DNA of 64,000 nt from Pirellulales bacterium. Lineage in GTDB: Bacteria; Planctomycetota; Planctomycetia; Pirellulales; PALSA-1355. The stretch spans positions 124,001 through 188,000 of the forward strand of contig JALHMI010000004.1 of assembly GCA_022844125.1 (NCBI GenBank), read 5' to 3'. The position numbers and the translations under genes were made by a program. Of the stretch, positions 45,504-56,014 are shown in pieces (the stretch's first letter is position 1; the number at the start of each line of letters is the position of its first letter). The notes beneath the pieces are model-generated. The model was not told the DNA's origin. It saw only the letters and a list, made by a program, of their open reading frames with translations, and did no database searches.

Positions 45504-47237
45504 AATTCAGCAACTTGGCACGCGCGTGGGCTCGCAGCTTTTGCCGTTCTCGGCGTGGGTTTACTGACGGGGTGCGGCGAAACGTCGCGTCCGGCAGTGA
45601 CGGCCTCGCTGCCGAGCGAAGGCTCGCGCGGCGAACAGCGCGCAGTCGAATCGATCACGCCGGCGGAGTTGGGTTCGCCGAGTGCGAACCCCGCTACGCC
45701 GATCGAACCGTTCGAGGATGCGGGTGCTGCCGCATCGACGGCGGTGGTCAGAGACGACTCGGCGGCTGAACTTGTGGCCGACAACCGAACCACGGCTCAT
45801 GTGGAGCCTGCTGCCCACGACGGCTACCACGCCAGGCCCAAGGTCGACCCTACCGAGGTGAACGGCAAGTACTTTGAGGGCTGGGCGAAGCCGAAGCTGG
45901 CGATTGTCTTCAGCGGGCGGCAGGACGGTTACCTGGAGCCGTGCGGCTGCGCGGGGCTCGATCTGCAGAAGGGCGGCATGAGTCGCCGGCACACGTTCAT
46001 TCGCGAGCTTGAAGAGCGCGGCTGGCCGGTGGCGGCGCTGGACGTAGGCGGACTGGTGCGTCGCTTTGGCCGGCAAGCCGAATTGCAGTTTGCGATCTCG
46101 GCCGAAGCGCTCAAGAAAATGGGCTACCAGGCCGTCGGATTCGGGCCGGATGACCTGCGGCTTTCGGCCGGCGAGGTGGTGGCCGCCGTCGCCGGTTCGA
46201 GCCCCGAGGATACAATCTTCGTCTCGGCAAACGTGGACCTGTTCGACCTGACGCCGAAGACGCGGATCATCGAGGCCGGCGGGATGAAGATTGGCGTCAC
46301 CTCGGTCCTGGGCAAGACGTATCAGGAGCAGATCAACAACGACGAAGTGGTGATCACGCCGGCCGAAGAGGCCCTGACGGCGGTCGTTGACGAGTTGGCC
46401 GCCTGCGATGTGCGAGTGCTGTTGGCGCATGCGACGGTCGACGAGACGCGTGAGCTGGCGAAGAAGTTTCCGCAATTCGAAATGGTGGTGACTTCCGACG
46501 GACGGGATATTCCACCGCTCGAGCCGGAGACGATTGCAGGCCATACGCGGCTGATCGAAGTCGCGCCCAAGAGCATGTACGTGGTTGTCGCCGGGTTCTA
46601 CGACGACAAGCAGCAGCCGATTCGCTTCCAGCGCGTGGCGCTCGACTCGCGGTTTCCGGATTCGCCGGCGATGAAGAACCTGATGGCCACCTATCAGGAT
46701 CAACTGCGGCAACTCGGCTGGAAGGAGTTGGGGATCAAGGGCGTGCCACATCCGCTCGCGAAGGACGGCGCGAAGCTTTCGGGGCAATTCGCCGGCGCGC
46801 AGTCGTGCAAAGAGTGTCACCCAACGGCGTTCGGCATCTGGAGCAAGACGAAACATGCGCACGCGACGGAGACGCTGGCCAAGCTCGACCCGCCGCGGCA
46901 ATTCGACGCCGAATGCGTGAGCTGCCATGCGACGGGCTGGAATGCCCAGGAGTACTATCCGTTCTTGACGGGCTTCGACGGCCTCGAAACGACGCCGCAC
47001 CTGGCCGGCAACCAGTGCGAAAATTGTCACGGTCCGGCGGCTGCGCACGTGGCGGCCGAGAACAGCCGCAATCGCACGAGGCGTGACGAGGAGCGGCTGG
47101 CGCTGAAGCTCACGGCGGGGCAGGCGTTTGAGAACGTGTGCATCAAGTGCCACGATCACGACAACAGTCCCGAGTTCAACGAGCAGAGCTTCGAAGCCCA
47201 CTACTGGCCGAAGGTCCAGCACAAGGGCAAGAAGTAG
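45504..47237 (+). CDS. Lipoprotein: metallophosphatase-like domain fused to tetraheme cytochrome c554-like domain
   Basis: The protein has 577 residues. The lipobox LLTGC places the lipidated Cys at 25; GTG 45492 is an alternative start. Residues ~130-395 resemble UshA/SoxB-type 5'-nucleotidases in outline (GGMSRRHTFIREL, VAALDVGGLV, GYQAVGFGPDDLRLS), but metal-binding His/Asp residues are missing: the first motif reads IVFSGRQDGYLEPCGC and the GNHE motif reads GPDD. The C-terminal part has four CxxCH heme sites: CKECH (435-439), CVSCH (471-475), CENCH (505-509) and CIKCH (546-550), with extra His residues as in c554 cytochromes. It should be an outer-surface or periplasmic redox lipoprotein. 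Confidence 0.88.
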   Translation, partial: NSATWHARGLAAFAVLGVGLLTGCGETSRPAVTASLPSEGSRGEQRAVESITPAELGSPSANPATPIEPFEDAGAAASTAVVRDDSAAELVADNRTTAHVEPAAHDGYHARPKVDPTEVNGKYFEGWAKPKLAIVFSGRQDGYLEPCGCAGLDLQKGGMSRRHTFIRELEERGWPVAALDVGGLVRRFGRQAELQFAISAEALKKMGYQAVGFGPDDLRLSAGEVVAAVAGSSPEDTIFVSANVDLFDLTPKTRIIEAGGMKIGVTSVLGKTYQEQINNDEVVITPAEEALTAVVDELAACDVRVLLAHATVDETRELAKKFPQFEMVVTSDGRDIPPLEPETIAGHTRLIEVAPKSMYVVVAGFYDDKQQPIRFQRVALDSRFPDSPAMKNLMATYQDQLRQLGWKELGIKGVPHPLAKDGAKLSGQFAGAQSCKECHPTAFGIWSKTKHAHATETLAKLDPPRQFDAECVSCHATGWNAQEYYPFLTGFDGLETTPHLAGNQCENCHGPAAAHVAAENSRNRTRRDEERLALKLTAGQAFENVCIKCHDHDNSPEFNEQSFEAHYWPKVQHKGKK

Positions 47238-47315
47238 GGGAGCCGCCTTACTCCACGGCATGCCGCCGCAGGCATCGGCCGGGGGCTGGACGTACTGGCT
47301 GCTTGGGAGCTCACG

Positions 47316-49106
47316 ATGCCGGCAAAGAGAGGCGAGGTGTCGGTCAAGCACGTCGCAGCATCCAAGCCCGTTGTGTTCGCTGGCGTGCTGCTCATCTTGT
47401 TGGTGGTGAGCCTGGCGATCTGGAACCATCGCCTCGCGAGCAACCGCGAACTGCACCTGGTCAACGGCTTTGACGTGCCGGTCGTGCTCCAGTTAGACCA
47501 ATGGCCGGAAGTCGCGCTTGAGCCGCATCGCGGCGTCAAGTTGGATCTGGCCGAGGGCCGGCACTTCGCCAAGGTTTCCTACGCCGGTCAGACGCTGGCC
47601 GAGGGTGCGTTCGAGGTGAGCACGCCCTATTTGAGCCGGTGGTGGCTTAGGCCGCTGTTCATCTACAACGCCGGCGGCGGCGCTCCGATCGTGTGGGAGG
47701 AAGTCGTCTATGCCGAGAAGCTGACCGACGGCGGTGAAACGCGGGTCTCGCTCAATCCGGGGCTGAACGCGTTCGATCACGTGGACTACGTGTTTCAGGA
47801 GTTTCCGTCGTCGCTCGAAGGTCTGGGAGGACAACGCTTGGTGCGAACGCGCGTCAGCGTGGCCCCGCTCACCACCGATCAGGTGCTGCTTTTGCCGCCG
47901 GAGATGGCTAGCCTGGACGACAAGCTCGCATATGTCGAGAGACACATGCGGCTGGGAGACGATTCGAAGTTTATGCTTCAGTCGTATGTGTCCGCGGCGG
48001 CAGCCGCCAATAAGTTGGACCGGGCCAAGATGTTTATTGCGGCCGGGCTGGACGAGACGCCGCTGAAGATCGAGTGGCATCGAATGGCTGAAATGCTCGC
48101 GCAAGCTCCGGTCGAGCGCGAGGCGCTGCGCTTGCGATACAAGCAGTTGATTGCCGAGGATTCTGAGAACGCGATCGCCTGCTACCTGCTGGGGCGGATG
48201 GAGCCAATCGAAGCGGCCATTGCGCTGTACGATCGCGCCATCGAAATCGATTCAGAAGCGTACGATCCCTGGCTGGCCAAGGGAGATCTTTTGCGCTCGA
48301 TGGGTGACTTTGCAGCCGCGCGGACTTGCTATGAGCGTGCCGTGGAGTTGGAGCCCGACGACCAGGAACTGTACGGCTACTTCCTGGACGTGCGTTATGC
48401 GCTCGGCGAGTTTGCCGAGCTGGAAGCGGAGGTGCGCGAGGAACTGCGACTGGATTCCGCGCGACTGGATATGCATTTGCGACTGGTCGGCGTGCTGTAC
48501 GCTCAGAACAAAGTTGACGAAGCGCGTCAGGTTAACGAGGAATATGTAGCGCGAGCCCGGGCCGAGTCGAAGGACTTTCCGGCGCAGACCGTGGGATTGT
48601 GCTACGGGGCGCAACATTACCTGGAGCGCGACTTTGCCCAGGTGCTTGAGGATTCGCAGACCTACCCTCTGGCTGGCGGGGAAGCCAGGATGCGGTATCA
48701 AGCTCAGCTCGAACTGGGGCAGCTCGACGAGGCCGGAAAGAGCTTGTTGGCGGCCGGCGGCGACGGCTTCGACATGCTGCAACTTGGCGTGGCCTGGCGA
48801 CTGGCGGGCCACGAAGCCCAGGCGCGCGAGTGGCAGGCCCGCGCGATTCAACAACTCAACGCGGGGGGCGACCAGCACCAGCTCGCTGCGAAGCTGGTGA
48901 CCGAGCCGGCGAGCGTTTCGCGGAGCGACGTGCAGCACGTGCTGCTGGAGCCAGCGAACAAGGTGGCGCTGTCGCTAGCGATCGCCCAGCAGCAGCCGCG
49001 CGGGAAACGCGAGGAACTCCTGTCGCTGGCCGAGCGGATGAACTACACGCTGGGCGCCTTGTGCTATTTTCGCGAGAGCGCGATCAAGGCTCTGAAAGCA
49101 AAATAG
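47316..49106 (+). CDS. Membrane-anchored TPR protein
   Basis: The protein has 596 residues. One transmembrane helix (KPVVFAGVLLILLVVSLAIW, ~residues 17-36) precedes a beta domain (NGFDVPVVLQLDQ) and, from ~residue 190, tetratricopeptide-like repeats including IEAAIALYDRAIEIDSEAYD and ARTCYERAVELEPDDQELY. TPR arrays mediate protein contacts. The gene follows the tetraheme lipoprotein by 78 bases and may belong to the same envelope module. Confidence 0.8.
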   Translation: MPAKRGEVSVKHVAASKPVVFAGVLLILLVVSLAIWNHRLASNRELHLVNGFDVPVVLQLDQWPEVALEPHRGVKLDLAEGRHFAKVSYAGQTLAEGAFEVSTPYLSRWWLRPLFIYNAGGGAPIVWEEVVYAEKLTDGGETRVSLNPGLNAFDHVDYVFQEFPSSLEGLGGQRLVRTRVSVAPLTTDQVLLLPPEMASLDDKLAYVERHMRLGDDSKFMLQSYVSAAAAANKLDRAKMFIAAGLDETPLKIEWHRMAEMLAQAPVEREALRLRYKQLIAEDSENAIACYLLGRMEPIEAAIALYDRAIEIDSEAYDPWLAKGDLLRSMGDFAAARTCYERAVELEPDDQELYGYFLDVRYALGEFAELEAEVREELRLDSARLDMHLRLVGVLYAQNKVDEARQVNEEYVARARAESKDFPAQTVGLCYGAQHYLERDFAQVLEDSQTYPLAGGEARMRYQAQLELGQLDEAGKSLLAAGGDGFDMLQLGVAWRLAGHEAQAREWQARAIQQLNAGGDQHQLAAKLVTEPASVSRSDVQHVLLEPANKVALSLAIAQQQPRGKREELLSLAERMNYTLGALCYFRESAIKALKAK

Positions 49107-49126
49107 CGACGCGCGAGCAGGTCGGA

Positions 49127-51505
49127 TTACTTCTTTTCCGTACCGCCGTTGGTTTCGGCGTCTGCTTGAGGAGCCTTGGTTTCCGCCGGCTCGGGCGTGG
49201 GTTTCGGTTCCGGCACGGCCGCCTTCTCGGTCGCCTGGGCCTCGGCCACCTTGATCTTCTCCTGGATCGTTTGGGCCTTGTCGGGCTCCTCGTCACGCTC
49301 GTAAGCGGCGGCACTCTTCCGCCAACTGTCGATCGCATCGGCGATCTGACCGTTGAGCAATTGCGCTTCGCCCAGGTGATCGAAGATCACGCCGTCGGCT
49401 TCAGGAATGGAGGCGGCGACCTTCAGTTCAGCGACGGCCTCGGGATATCGCCCCAGCCGATACAGCACCCAGCCCAGGCTGTCGCGATAGGCCATGTTCT
49501 TGGGATCGTCGGCGACGGCCGCTTCGATCATCCGCCGGGCGAGATCGAGATGTTTGCCGGCGTCGGCCCAGAGATAGCCCAGGTCGTTAAGCGCCCCGGC
49601 GTCCTCGGGAAATTCGTCGAGCACCTGTTCGAGCCACTCCTCGCCCAAGTCTTGATCACCTTGCATGATGGCGATGTTCGAGAGCACGAGGCGGGCGTCG
49701 CGCAGCACGTCGCGCACTTCAGGCGATTCATAATTCTTGTCGTACTCGTCGAGCAGCATCTGGTAGCGCCGCTTGGCCTCGTCCAAACGATCGGCATGGA
49801 ACTCGATCCAGGCGGCGCGGCTGGCGAAGCGAGGTGCGTCGGTCTTGGCCCTGGCGGCAGCCTCGGCCCGGGCGAGCGCCTCGTCCGTGCGGCCAGCCAT
49901 TTCCAGTGCGCCGGAGAGATAGAACTCGAGTGTCGGCTTATCGTCGGCGAGAGCTTCGTTCTCCAGGCCCCGTTCGAGAATCTTGATCGCGCGGTCGTGT
50001 TGTTCCTTGGCAAACAGTTCGAGTCCCCAGGTGACGAGCGTCTCGGCAGGCTTGACGCCTTCGGCCTTGAGAGCCGCCTCGAACAGCTGCTCGGCTTCGT
50101 CGTACTTCTCCAGCTCGAGAGCAAGCAGCGCGGCGGCCATCAGCGGGCCGTAGTCGAGCGGCTTGGCATCGGCGACCGGCTCGTCGGCCTCGGGGAGCTG
50201 TTTGAGGGCTTCGTTCACGACCGCTTCCGCGGCAGGGCGATCCTCGGCGAGCGCATCGCCCGACTCTCCGAGCGGCGCGAGGCTGGCCGTGCGGCCGACG
50301 GTGTCACCCAGCAGCGCGAGCAGTTTTTCGCTTTCCTGTTGACGTCGGTAAATGTCGACGAGTCCCGTGACGGCTTCGATCGGCGGACGTTGTGGGCGGG
50401 CGGCAATGATCGCTTCAAAGATCGGGCGCGCCTTTCCCAACTGGCTTTCCTTGCGATACCGCTCGGCGATGAAGTAGCTGAGCGGGATGTTCTCAGGATT
50501 GGCGGCGCGAAACACTTCGAGCCGTTCAAGCAATCTGCCTTCCTGGCCAAGATCCGTCAGCACCTGCTCGAAAAGCTCGTAGGGATCGGTTCCCTGGGAG
50601 GCGGACTTTTCTGCGAGGTAGGTCTCAAGCTTCGCCAGTGCCTGGGCCGGCCGCCCACGCAGAGCGTCGAGTCGGGCGGCGTTGTACAGCGAGAGGGCTT
50701 CATCCTTCTGGAAGGTGGCCGCCTTGGCGAAGGCCGCCTCGGCCGCGTCCGCGCGTTTGGCCTCCAAGAAGCATTCGCCAAAGAGCTGGTAGGTCAGTTC
50801 GCCCTTGTTGACCAGGGCCTTCTGCACGTCATCCGAGAGTCCGAAGTCGCCCGGCGTCTCGAGAGCCGCGATTACCTTGGCAAAGTTGTCGGCCGAACGC
50901 TCGTAGTTCTTTTCCAGGAAGTACAGCCGGCCGATCTCCATCCACATCAGCACCGAGTCGGCCGAGGGCTTGCCAGTTTTTTCCTGGAGGAGCAGGGCCT
51001 TCTCGTACAGCCTGAGCGCGCGCTGCGACTGGCCATTTTCGGTCAGGTACATTGCCAGGCGGCGGAGCAGATTGGCGTCCGTCGGATCGCGCTCGGCCAT
51101 CAGCAAGGCATAGCGAACGCCTTCTTCCTCCCGCTCGAGATTGAACGCCAGGGGGACGATCTCGCGGAGGGCGGCCGTGGCGGCCGGATCGAAGCGAAAT
51201 GCCCGTTGATAGTTCCGCAGGGCCTCGGCGTAGTTCTGCTTCTGTTCGGCCACCCGCGCGGCAGCGAACAGGGCCAAAGCCTGGATGTGATCCTCCTCAT
51301 CGTCACTACGCGGCCGGAGCGGCGTCAGCGGTTCGACCGCGTCGTCGAAGGGAGAGTCCGCGGGGACCGCCAGGTTCTTGGTTTCGGCTGGGGCGGCGGC
51401 GAGCGGAAGGGCCGTGGTGATGACCAGCAGCAGGGCCAAGGCCCACGAACTGAGCAACCGCGTGGGGCCGCTGTTCGACGAGGAGAGGGGGGCTCGGCGT
51501 GTCAT
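49127..51505 (-). CDS. Secreted large TPR protein
   Basis: The protein has 792 residues. I chose ATG at 51505 (MTRRAPLSSSNSG) because a signal peptide follows (LLSSWALALLLVITTALPLAAA). The mature part is almost all TPR repeats, e.g. ALRNYQRAFRFDPAATAAL, RALRLYEKALLLQEKTG and YPEAVAELKVAASIPEADG. The C-terminal ~45 residues are Glu/Pro/Ala/Lys-rich and disordered. It is probably a periplasmic scaffold of the BepA/PEP-TERM-system TPR class; the precise role is unknown. It is convergent with the previous TPR gene. Confidence 0.85.
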   Translation of the reverse strand: MTRRAPLSSSNSGPTRLLSSWALALLLVITTALPLAAAPAETKNLAVPADSPFDDAVEPLTPLRPRSDDEEDHIQALALFAAARVAEQKQNYAEALRNYQRAFRFDPAATAALREIVPLAFNLEREEEGVRYALLMAERDPTDANLLRRLAMYLTENGQSQRALRLYEKALLLQEKTGKPSADSVLMWMEIGRLYFLEKNYERSADNFAKVIAALETPGDFGLSDDVQKALVNKGELTYQLFGECFLEAKRADAAEAAFAKAATFQKDEALSLYNAARLDALRGRPAQALAKLETYLAEKSASQGTDPYELFEQVLTDLGQEGRLLERLEVFRAANPENIPLSYFIAERYRKESQLGKARPIFEAIIAARPQRPPIEAVTGLVDIYRRQQESEKLLALLGDTVGRTASLAPLGESGDALAEDRPAAEAVVNEALKQLPEADEPVADAKPLDYGPLMAAALLALELEKYDEAEQLFEAALKAEGVKPAETLVTWGLELFAKEQHDRAIKILERGLENEALADDKPTLEFYLSGALEMAGRTDEALARAEAAARAKTDAPRFASRAAWIEFHADRLDEAKRRYQMLLDEYDKNYESPEVRDVLRDARLVLSNIAIMQGDQDLGEEWLEQVLDEFPEDAGALNDLGYLWADAGKHLDLARRMIEAAVADDPKNMAYRDSLGWVLYRLGRYPEAVAELKVAASIPEADGVIFDHLGEAQLLNGQIADAIDSWRKSAAAYERDEEPDKAQTIQEKIKVAEAQATEKAAVPEPKPTPEPAETKAPQADAETNGGTEKK

Positions 51506-51655
51506 GCCGTGGTTCTCGCGAGTTTTGCGGGGGCTGCGCAGCGGGGCAGGGGATTGCCGACGCGGGCCGGTTCCATTGTACCGGCAAGCGGTGTTCTGGG
51601 CAGGCAAGCGTCCGCCCATCGCCAGCCGTCTGCCCAGGTCGGGCAGCATTGGTCG

Positions 51656-52594
51656 CTAGCGAGGCTTTCGCTTGGCGAGCGCCTTGGCGGGGACTTTTTT
51701 CGCGGGCAGGGGTTTCTTCTTGGCCGGAGCGGCGGCCTTTTGCCGGTGGACGGCTTTTTCCGGAGCTTTTTGAACTTGTTTCTCCGCCGGCTTGGACTTC
51801 TTGCCCGCGGCGTCCTTCAGATCCTTGCCGTCCTTCTTTTTGCCGTCCAACCCCTTTTTGTGAGCGACGGGCGCCGGAGCGGGCTCCGGCGGCGGTTCCG
51901 GCGCCTTCTTGGACGCCCGTTTGGGAAACCGCTCTTTGGCGTCGGGAGCGATCGAGAGCAGCAACTCGCGGACGCTGTTGGAAAACGGCGAGGCGAAAAA
52001 GTCGGCTCCCAACTCGTGCAGCAGCGAGCCAAACTCCTGGCCTTTGCTCTTGGGAATGGCGCGTTCCATGCCGGGGACATTGCCCGACTCGGCTTCGGAC
52101 TCGCTGATCACACCGACGACGTAGAGCGCGCCGAGCGTCCCTTTGTCGACGGGGATCGCGTGGCCGCCGAGCGCGGTCTGCGTCGCGTAGGCCACGACGA
52201 ACGGCGTCGCGCCTTGCAGCTTCTGCATCCGCTTGACGGCTTCGCCGATGTTTTTCTTCTTGAGGTGCTCCAGATCGAACGAGTAGTCCGATTCGAAGAC
52301 GCTTTGCAGAATGCCCTTGAGCCGCGCGGCCGCTTCGTGGGCGTCGGGCAGCATGCTCATGACTTCGGCGAGTTCCTTGACCGTGCTGACGCGGATCTCA
52401 TTCCAGTCGAAGAAAGCCCGACGGACGGTTTCATAGGCCTGCACGGCCGTATCATGCCGGGCGTTTTCCAGCAAGGCTGCAAAGAGCAACGTATCCAGCA
52501 GCACGTGATCGCCCTTGGTGGGCGTGTGCTTGTAGGTGCGCTTGAGCACCTTGTGCGTTTTGTTCAGAAGTGATGCGCGGTTCGTCGTGCTCAT
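51656..52594 (-). CDS. Endonuclease III-like HhH-GPD protein with histone-like basic tail
   Basis: The protein has 312 residues. Residues ~1-220 have an HhH-GPD outline: LDTLLFAALLENARHDTAV, NEIRVSTVKELAEVMSMLPD, LKGILQSVFESDYSFDLEHL, then a helix-hairpin-helix region LQKLQGATPFVVAYATQTALG and the Asp-containing segment HAIPVDKGTLGAL. In EndoIII this region is LPGVGRKTA...VDTHV; here the Lys of the hairpin is Thr while the Asp stays, and no [4Fe-4S] cysteines exist. Residues ~225-312 are a Lys/Ala/Pro tail (KKGLDGKKKDGKDLKDAAG) like histone H1. It is likely a DNA-binding protein, possibly without glycosylase activity. Confidence 0.7.
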   Translation of the reverse strand: MSTTNRASLLNKTHKVLKRTYKHTPTKGDHVLLDTLLFAALLENARHDTAVQAYETVRRAFFDWNEIRVSTVKELAEVMSMLPDAHEAAARLKGILQSVFESDYSFDLEHLKKKNIGEAVKRMQKLQGATPFVVAYATQTALGGHAIPVDKGTLGALYVVGVISESEAESGNVPGMERAIPKSKGQEFGSLLHELGADFFASPFSNSVRELLLSIAPDAKERFPKRASKKAPEPPPEPAPAPVAHKKGLDGKKKDGKDLKDAAGKKSKPAEKQVQKAPEKAVHRQKAAAPAKKKPLPAKKVPAKALAKRKPR

Positions 52595-52675
52595 GCCAGT
52601 CTCAACAGGGTCGCGGATTCGTGGGGTGGGATATTCTGAGCGGGCAGGTGGGAAATCGTGGTGATGCGTGTGCGT

Positions 52676-53167
52676 TTAGCGAGAGTCGTTCGATGGCTCG
52701 TCGTCGATCGCGTCCGTGTCCATCACGTCGCCGTCAGAATCGTCCTCGGGTTGTTCTTCGTCGTGGTCCAAGTCTTGATCATCCGCAAGCTGATCGTGGT
52801 GCTCAGCGTGGGCTGGGGGCAGCACGGATTGCAGAATCTGGCTGATCTCGATCGAACGTTTGACTCCCAAGTCTAGCACGAACGCCAGACGGGGGGTGTA
52901 GCGCGTGTCGATTCGTTTGGCGACCTTGGATTGCAAAAATCCCGCGGCATTTTGCAGTCCCCGCAGGCTAAGCTGCTGTTTCGTTTCATCCCCCATAACC
53001 GATACATGCACCTTGGCCTGCCGCATATCCGCGGAGACCTCGACATACGTTACGGTCACATCCTTCACTCGGGGGTCCTTGAGGTCCGTCAGAATCGCCA
53101 TGCTGACGACCTCGCGGATAGCTTCGGCCGCCTTTTGCGTTCGTCTCGAACTCATGCCAACACTCAC
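52676..53167 (-). CDS. rbfA: Ribosome-binding factor A
   Basis: The 163-residue 30S maturation factor has the KH-fold core [38 protein letters not shown] and [21 protein letters not shown]. The C-terminal ~40 residues are an acidic extension (Asp/Glu/His rich). The start may be the second ATG (53155). It lies 75 bases after infB in the usual nusA-infB-rbfA order. Confidence 0.92.
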   Translation of the reverse strand: MSVGMSSRRTQKAAEAIREVVSMAILTDLKDPRVKDVTVTYVEVSADMRQAKVHVSVMGDETKQQLSLRGLQNAAGFLQSKVAKRIDTRYTPRLAFVLDLGVKRSIEISQILQSVLPPAHAEHHDQLADDQDLDHDEEQPEDDSDGDVMDTDAIDDEPSNDSR

Positions 53168-53242
53168 CCGTTCCGCCGCTTGATCCAGACCGCCAGCACT
53201 TCAGGACCCGCGCCGCACGTACGACGCCGGTCCGACGTGCCG

Positions 53243-55909
53243 TTAGAAGGTGCGGGCGAACTCCTCTACCTTGTACACTTCGAGAATGTCGCCTTCCTTG
53301 AGGTCGTTGAACCCGGCCAGCTTGATGCCGCATTCCAGGCCTTCGCGGACTTCGCGGGCGTCGTCCTTCTCGCGTTTCAGCGAATCCATCGCGTAGTCGC
53401 CGATGATTCGGTTGTCGCGAATCAGCCGCACGCGGCCGTTACGCTGGATCGTGCCCGAAAGCACGCGGCAACCGGCGATCGTGCCGACCCGGCTGATCGT
53501 GAACGTGCGTTGCACGAGGGCCCGGCCCATGTCGACTTCGCGCTGCTCGGGTTCGAGCATGCCTTCGAGCGCGGCCTTCAGGTCTTCGGTCAACTTGTAG
53601 ATGATGTCGTAGCGGCGAACCTGTACGCCCCGGTCATCGGCGAGCGAGCGGGCGTTCTCGTCTGGCACGACGTTGAAGCCAATGATCACCGCGTCTGAAG
53701 CGTCGGCCAGGTGCACGTCCGCTACGGAGATGCCGCCGACCGTGGCTTGGAGCAACTTGATCTTCACCTCGGGGTGAACAAGCTTGGTGAGCTCCTTCTG
53801 AATGGCTTCGATCGAGCCGCGCACATCCGCCCGGAGGATGATATTGAGCGTCTTGACCTCTTTCTGGCCGAGGTGATCGAACAGGTTCTCCAGCGTGACG
53901 TGCTGGGGCTCCAGGCCGAGGGCGGCGCGACGGCTCATGCCTTCGCGCTTCTCGGCGATTTCGCGGGCCACGGAGATTTCCGGCAGCACGAAGAAGTGCT
54001 CGCCGGCCGCGGGCGCCACGTTGAGCCCGGTCACGTTGACCGGCATGCTCGGGCCGGCCGTCTGGTGCTGCTTTGTGGGTTTGAGCGTGTCGTACATGGC
54101 TTTGACGCGGCCATAAGCCGAGCCGCAAACCACGGCGTCGCCAACCTTGAGCGTGCCGGCCTGGACAATGAGCTTGGCCACCACGCCCCGGCCTTCGTGC
54201 AACTCGGCTTCGAGGCACGTGCCGCGAGCCGGGCGGTTCGGATTGGCCCGGTAGTCGCGCAGTTCGGCGATCGTGAGCAGGGTTTCCAGCAGGTCGTCCA
54301 TACCGGTGCCTTGCGTGGCGCTGGTTTTGACGACTTCGGTGTCGCCACCCCATTCGCTGGGCAAGAGCTCCGCGGCGGCGAGCTGCTGGTAAATGCGCTG
54401 GACGTCCACGCCGGGCAGATCGATCTTGTTCAGCGCCACGACGATTGGCACCCCGGCCGCCTTGGCGTGAGAGATGGCTTCCTCGGTCTGCGGCATGAGT
54501 CCGTCGTCCGCCGCTACAACCAGCACGGCGATGTCCGTAACGTTGGCGCCACGCGCCCGCATTTCGGTAAACGCCTCGTGGCCCGGCGTATCGACAAACG
54601 AAATCTTGCGGCCGTCCTTCTCGATCTGATAGGCACGGATGTGCTGGGTGATGCCGCCGCTTTCGCCGCTGACCACGTTGATGCCGATAATCCGATCCAA
54701 GAGCGATGTCTTACCGTGATCAACGTGACCCAGGAATGTGATCACGGGCGGTCGTGGCTCGAGCAGGACGCCCTCTTCATCGTCACCACTGAGTCGAGCG
54801 AGCGTCTCCTCGCCGGCGTCAACCGCCTGCTTGAAGTCGACCTCGAGGCCGAGTTCGACGGCCAGGAGTTCGGCCATGTCGGGCTCGATCTCGGAGTTGA
54901 TGTTGCCCATCGTGCCGAGTTGCAGCAGGTGGCGGAGCACCTGCTGGGCAGTGACCCCCACGGCTTCGGAGAAGCTGCGGACAGTGGCCGGAAACTGCAC
55001 GGTGGCGCGACCTTTGCGCGGGGCGGCGGTATTCGTTCCGGTGCGCTTGGTGGGGCGGTAGGCACGAGATCGACGCGGCGCCGAGGCACCTTCTTCGTCA
55101 TCTCCGCGGCGCGTCACGTTGGTCACGCGGCGGCGATTGAGCTGCCGCTGCTCGCGGCCGACCGGAGCCATTTCCTCGGTCGGAGCTGCGGCCGGACCGC
55201 CGCTCTTGGTGCGGCGGCCGCGGCCTGGTGCGGCGGGTTCCGCCGGCGGGGGCGCGGCGCCGCCTCGATCGCGCCGTTCGCCGCGACCACCTGGTGGGAC
55301 CGGGCCGCGGGTGGGTTTCGGCGTGGTCTGCTCTTCCTGGTGACGCTTGTCCTGCGTCTTGCGCACGTGATCGATCAGCGGCTTGCTGCCGCCGCGATTG
55401 GCCGCCTTGATGGCGTCGATCGGCAGCCGCATGTCGGGCTTTTGAGCCTCGACTTCCTTCTCCGCCGCCTGCTCGGGCATCGTCACTTCCGGCATCGGCG
55501 CGAGCTTGATCGCGGCCGTCCGCGGTGGCGGCGAGGGGCGCGGGCCCACGGGCCTCGGCGCCGGCGCGTCGGGCTTCTTTCTGCCGAGCACCGGAACCTT
55601 GTCGGGCACCGTGCCTGTGGGAGCAATGTAGTCTTCGCGGCGCACGACATCAGGCCCTTCAGGGGCAGACGCGGGTGCGGGGGTCGAGGCGGGCGTCGAC
55701 ACCGGAACGGGCGCAGCAGGACGCGGTTTGGCGGGCTTGCCGCCGCCGGCGCCGCCGGCCAGGTACGCTTTGACGCGGTCGACCTCTTCATCCGTCAGGC
55801 TGGCAAGTGCCGAGCCTTTACCGGTCACGCCGGCGGCCGTGCAAATGTCGACCAGGACTTTGCTGTCGAGCTTCAGTTCTTTCGCCAAGGAATAGATACG
55901 AACGGGCAA
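53243..55909 (-). CDS. infB: Translation initiation factor IF-2
   Basis: The 888-residue GTPase positions initiator tRNA. Residues 1-50 form the N-terminal subdomain ([17 protein letters not shown]), 55-300 are a Pro/Ala/Arg-rich linker, and 310-370 the conserved IF-2N region. G motifs: GHVDHGKT (394-401), DTPGHE (~440) and NKID (~494). Domains II-IV end with [18 protein letters not shown]. It is in an operon downstream of nusA (105-base gap). Confidence 0.97.
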   Translation of the reverse strand: MPVRIYSLAKELKLDSKVLVDICTAAGVTGKGSALASLTDEEVDRVKAYLAGGAGGGKPAKPRPAAPVPVSTPASTPAPASAPEGPDVVRREDYIAPTGTVPDKVPVLGRKKPDAPAPRPVGPRPSPPPRTAAIKLAPMPEVTMPEQAAEKEVEAQKPDMRLPIDAIKAANRGGSKPLIDHVRKTQDKRHQEEQTTPKPTRGPVPPGGRGERRDRGGAAPPPAEPAAPGRGRRTKSGGPAAAPTEEMAPVGREQRQLNRRRVTNVTRRGDDEEGASAPRRSRAYRPTKRTGTNTAAPRKGRATVQFPATVRSFSEAVGVTAQQVLRHLLQLGTMGNINSEIEPDMAELLAVELGLEVDFKQAVDAGEETLARLSGDDEEGVLLEPRPPVITFLGHVDHGKTSLLDRIIGINVVSGESGGITQHIRAYQIEKDGRKISFVDTPGHEAFTEMRARGANVTDIAVLVVAADDGLMPQTEEAISHAKAAGVPIVVALNKIDLPGVDVQRIYQQLAAAELLPSEWGGDTEVVKTSATQGTGMDDLLETLLTIAELRDYRANPNRPARGTCLEAELHEGRGVVAKLIVQAGTLKVGDAVVCGSAYGRVKAMYDTLKPTKQHQTAGPSMPVNVTGLNVAPAAGEHFFVLPEISVAREIAEKREGMSRRAALGLEPQHVTLENLFDHLGQKEVKTLNIILRADVRGSIEAIQKELTKLVHPEVKIKLLQATVGGISVADVHLADASDAVIIGFNVVPDENARSLADDRGVQVRRYDIIYKLTEDLKAALEGMLEPEQREVDMGRALVQRTFTISRVGTIAGCRVLSGTIQRNGRVRLIRDNRIIGDYAMDSLKREKDDAREVREGLECGIKLAGFNDLKEGDILEVYKVEEFARTF

Positions 55910-56014
55910 GTTTTAGCCCTCCACTGCCGTGTCGCGACTGGCCGTTACGCCGGCCGGCCAGGACATCAATTGATAACCCTAATTCATGGACGAGTCTCCC
56001 CTATCACGTTGACC

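Noticed and set aside
48830-52573. A 1,247-codon plus-strand frame
   Set aside because: It is antisense to the TPR and HhH-GPD-like genes, is rich in Arg/Gly/Leu, and has no domain. Long antisense frames are a by-product of high GC and codon bias.
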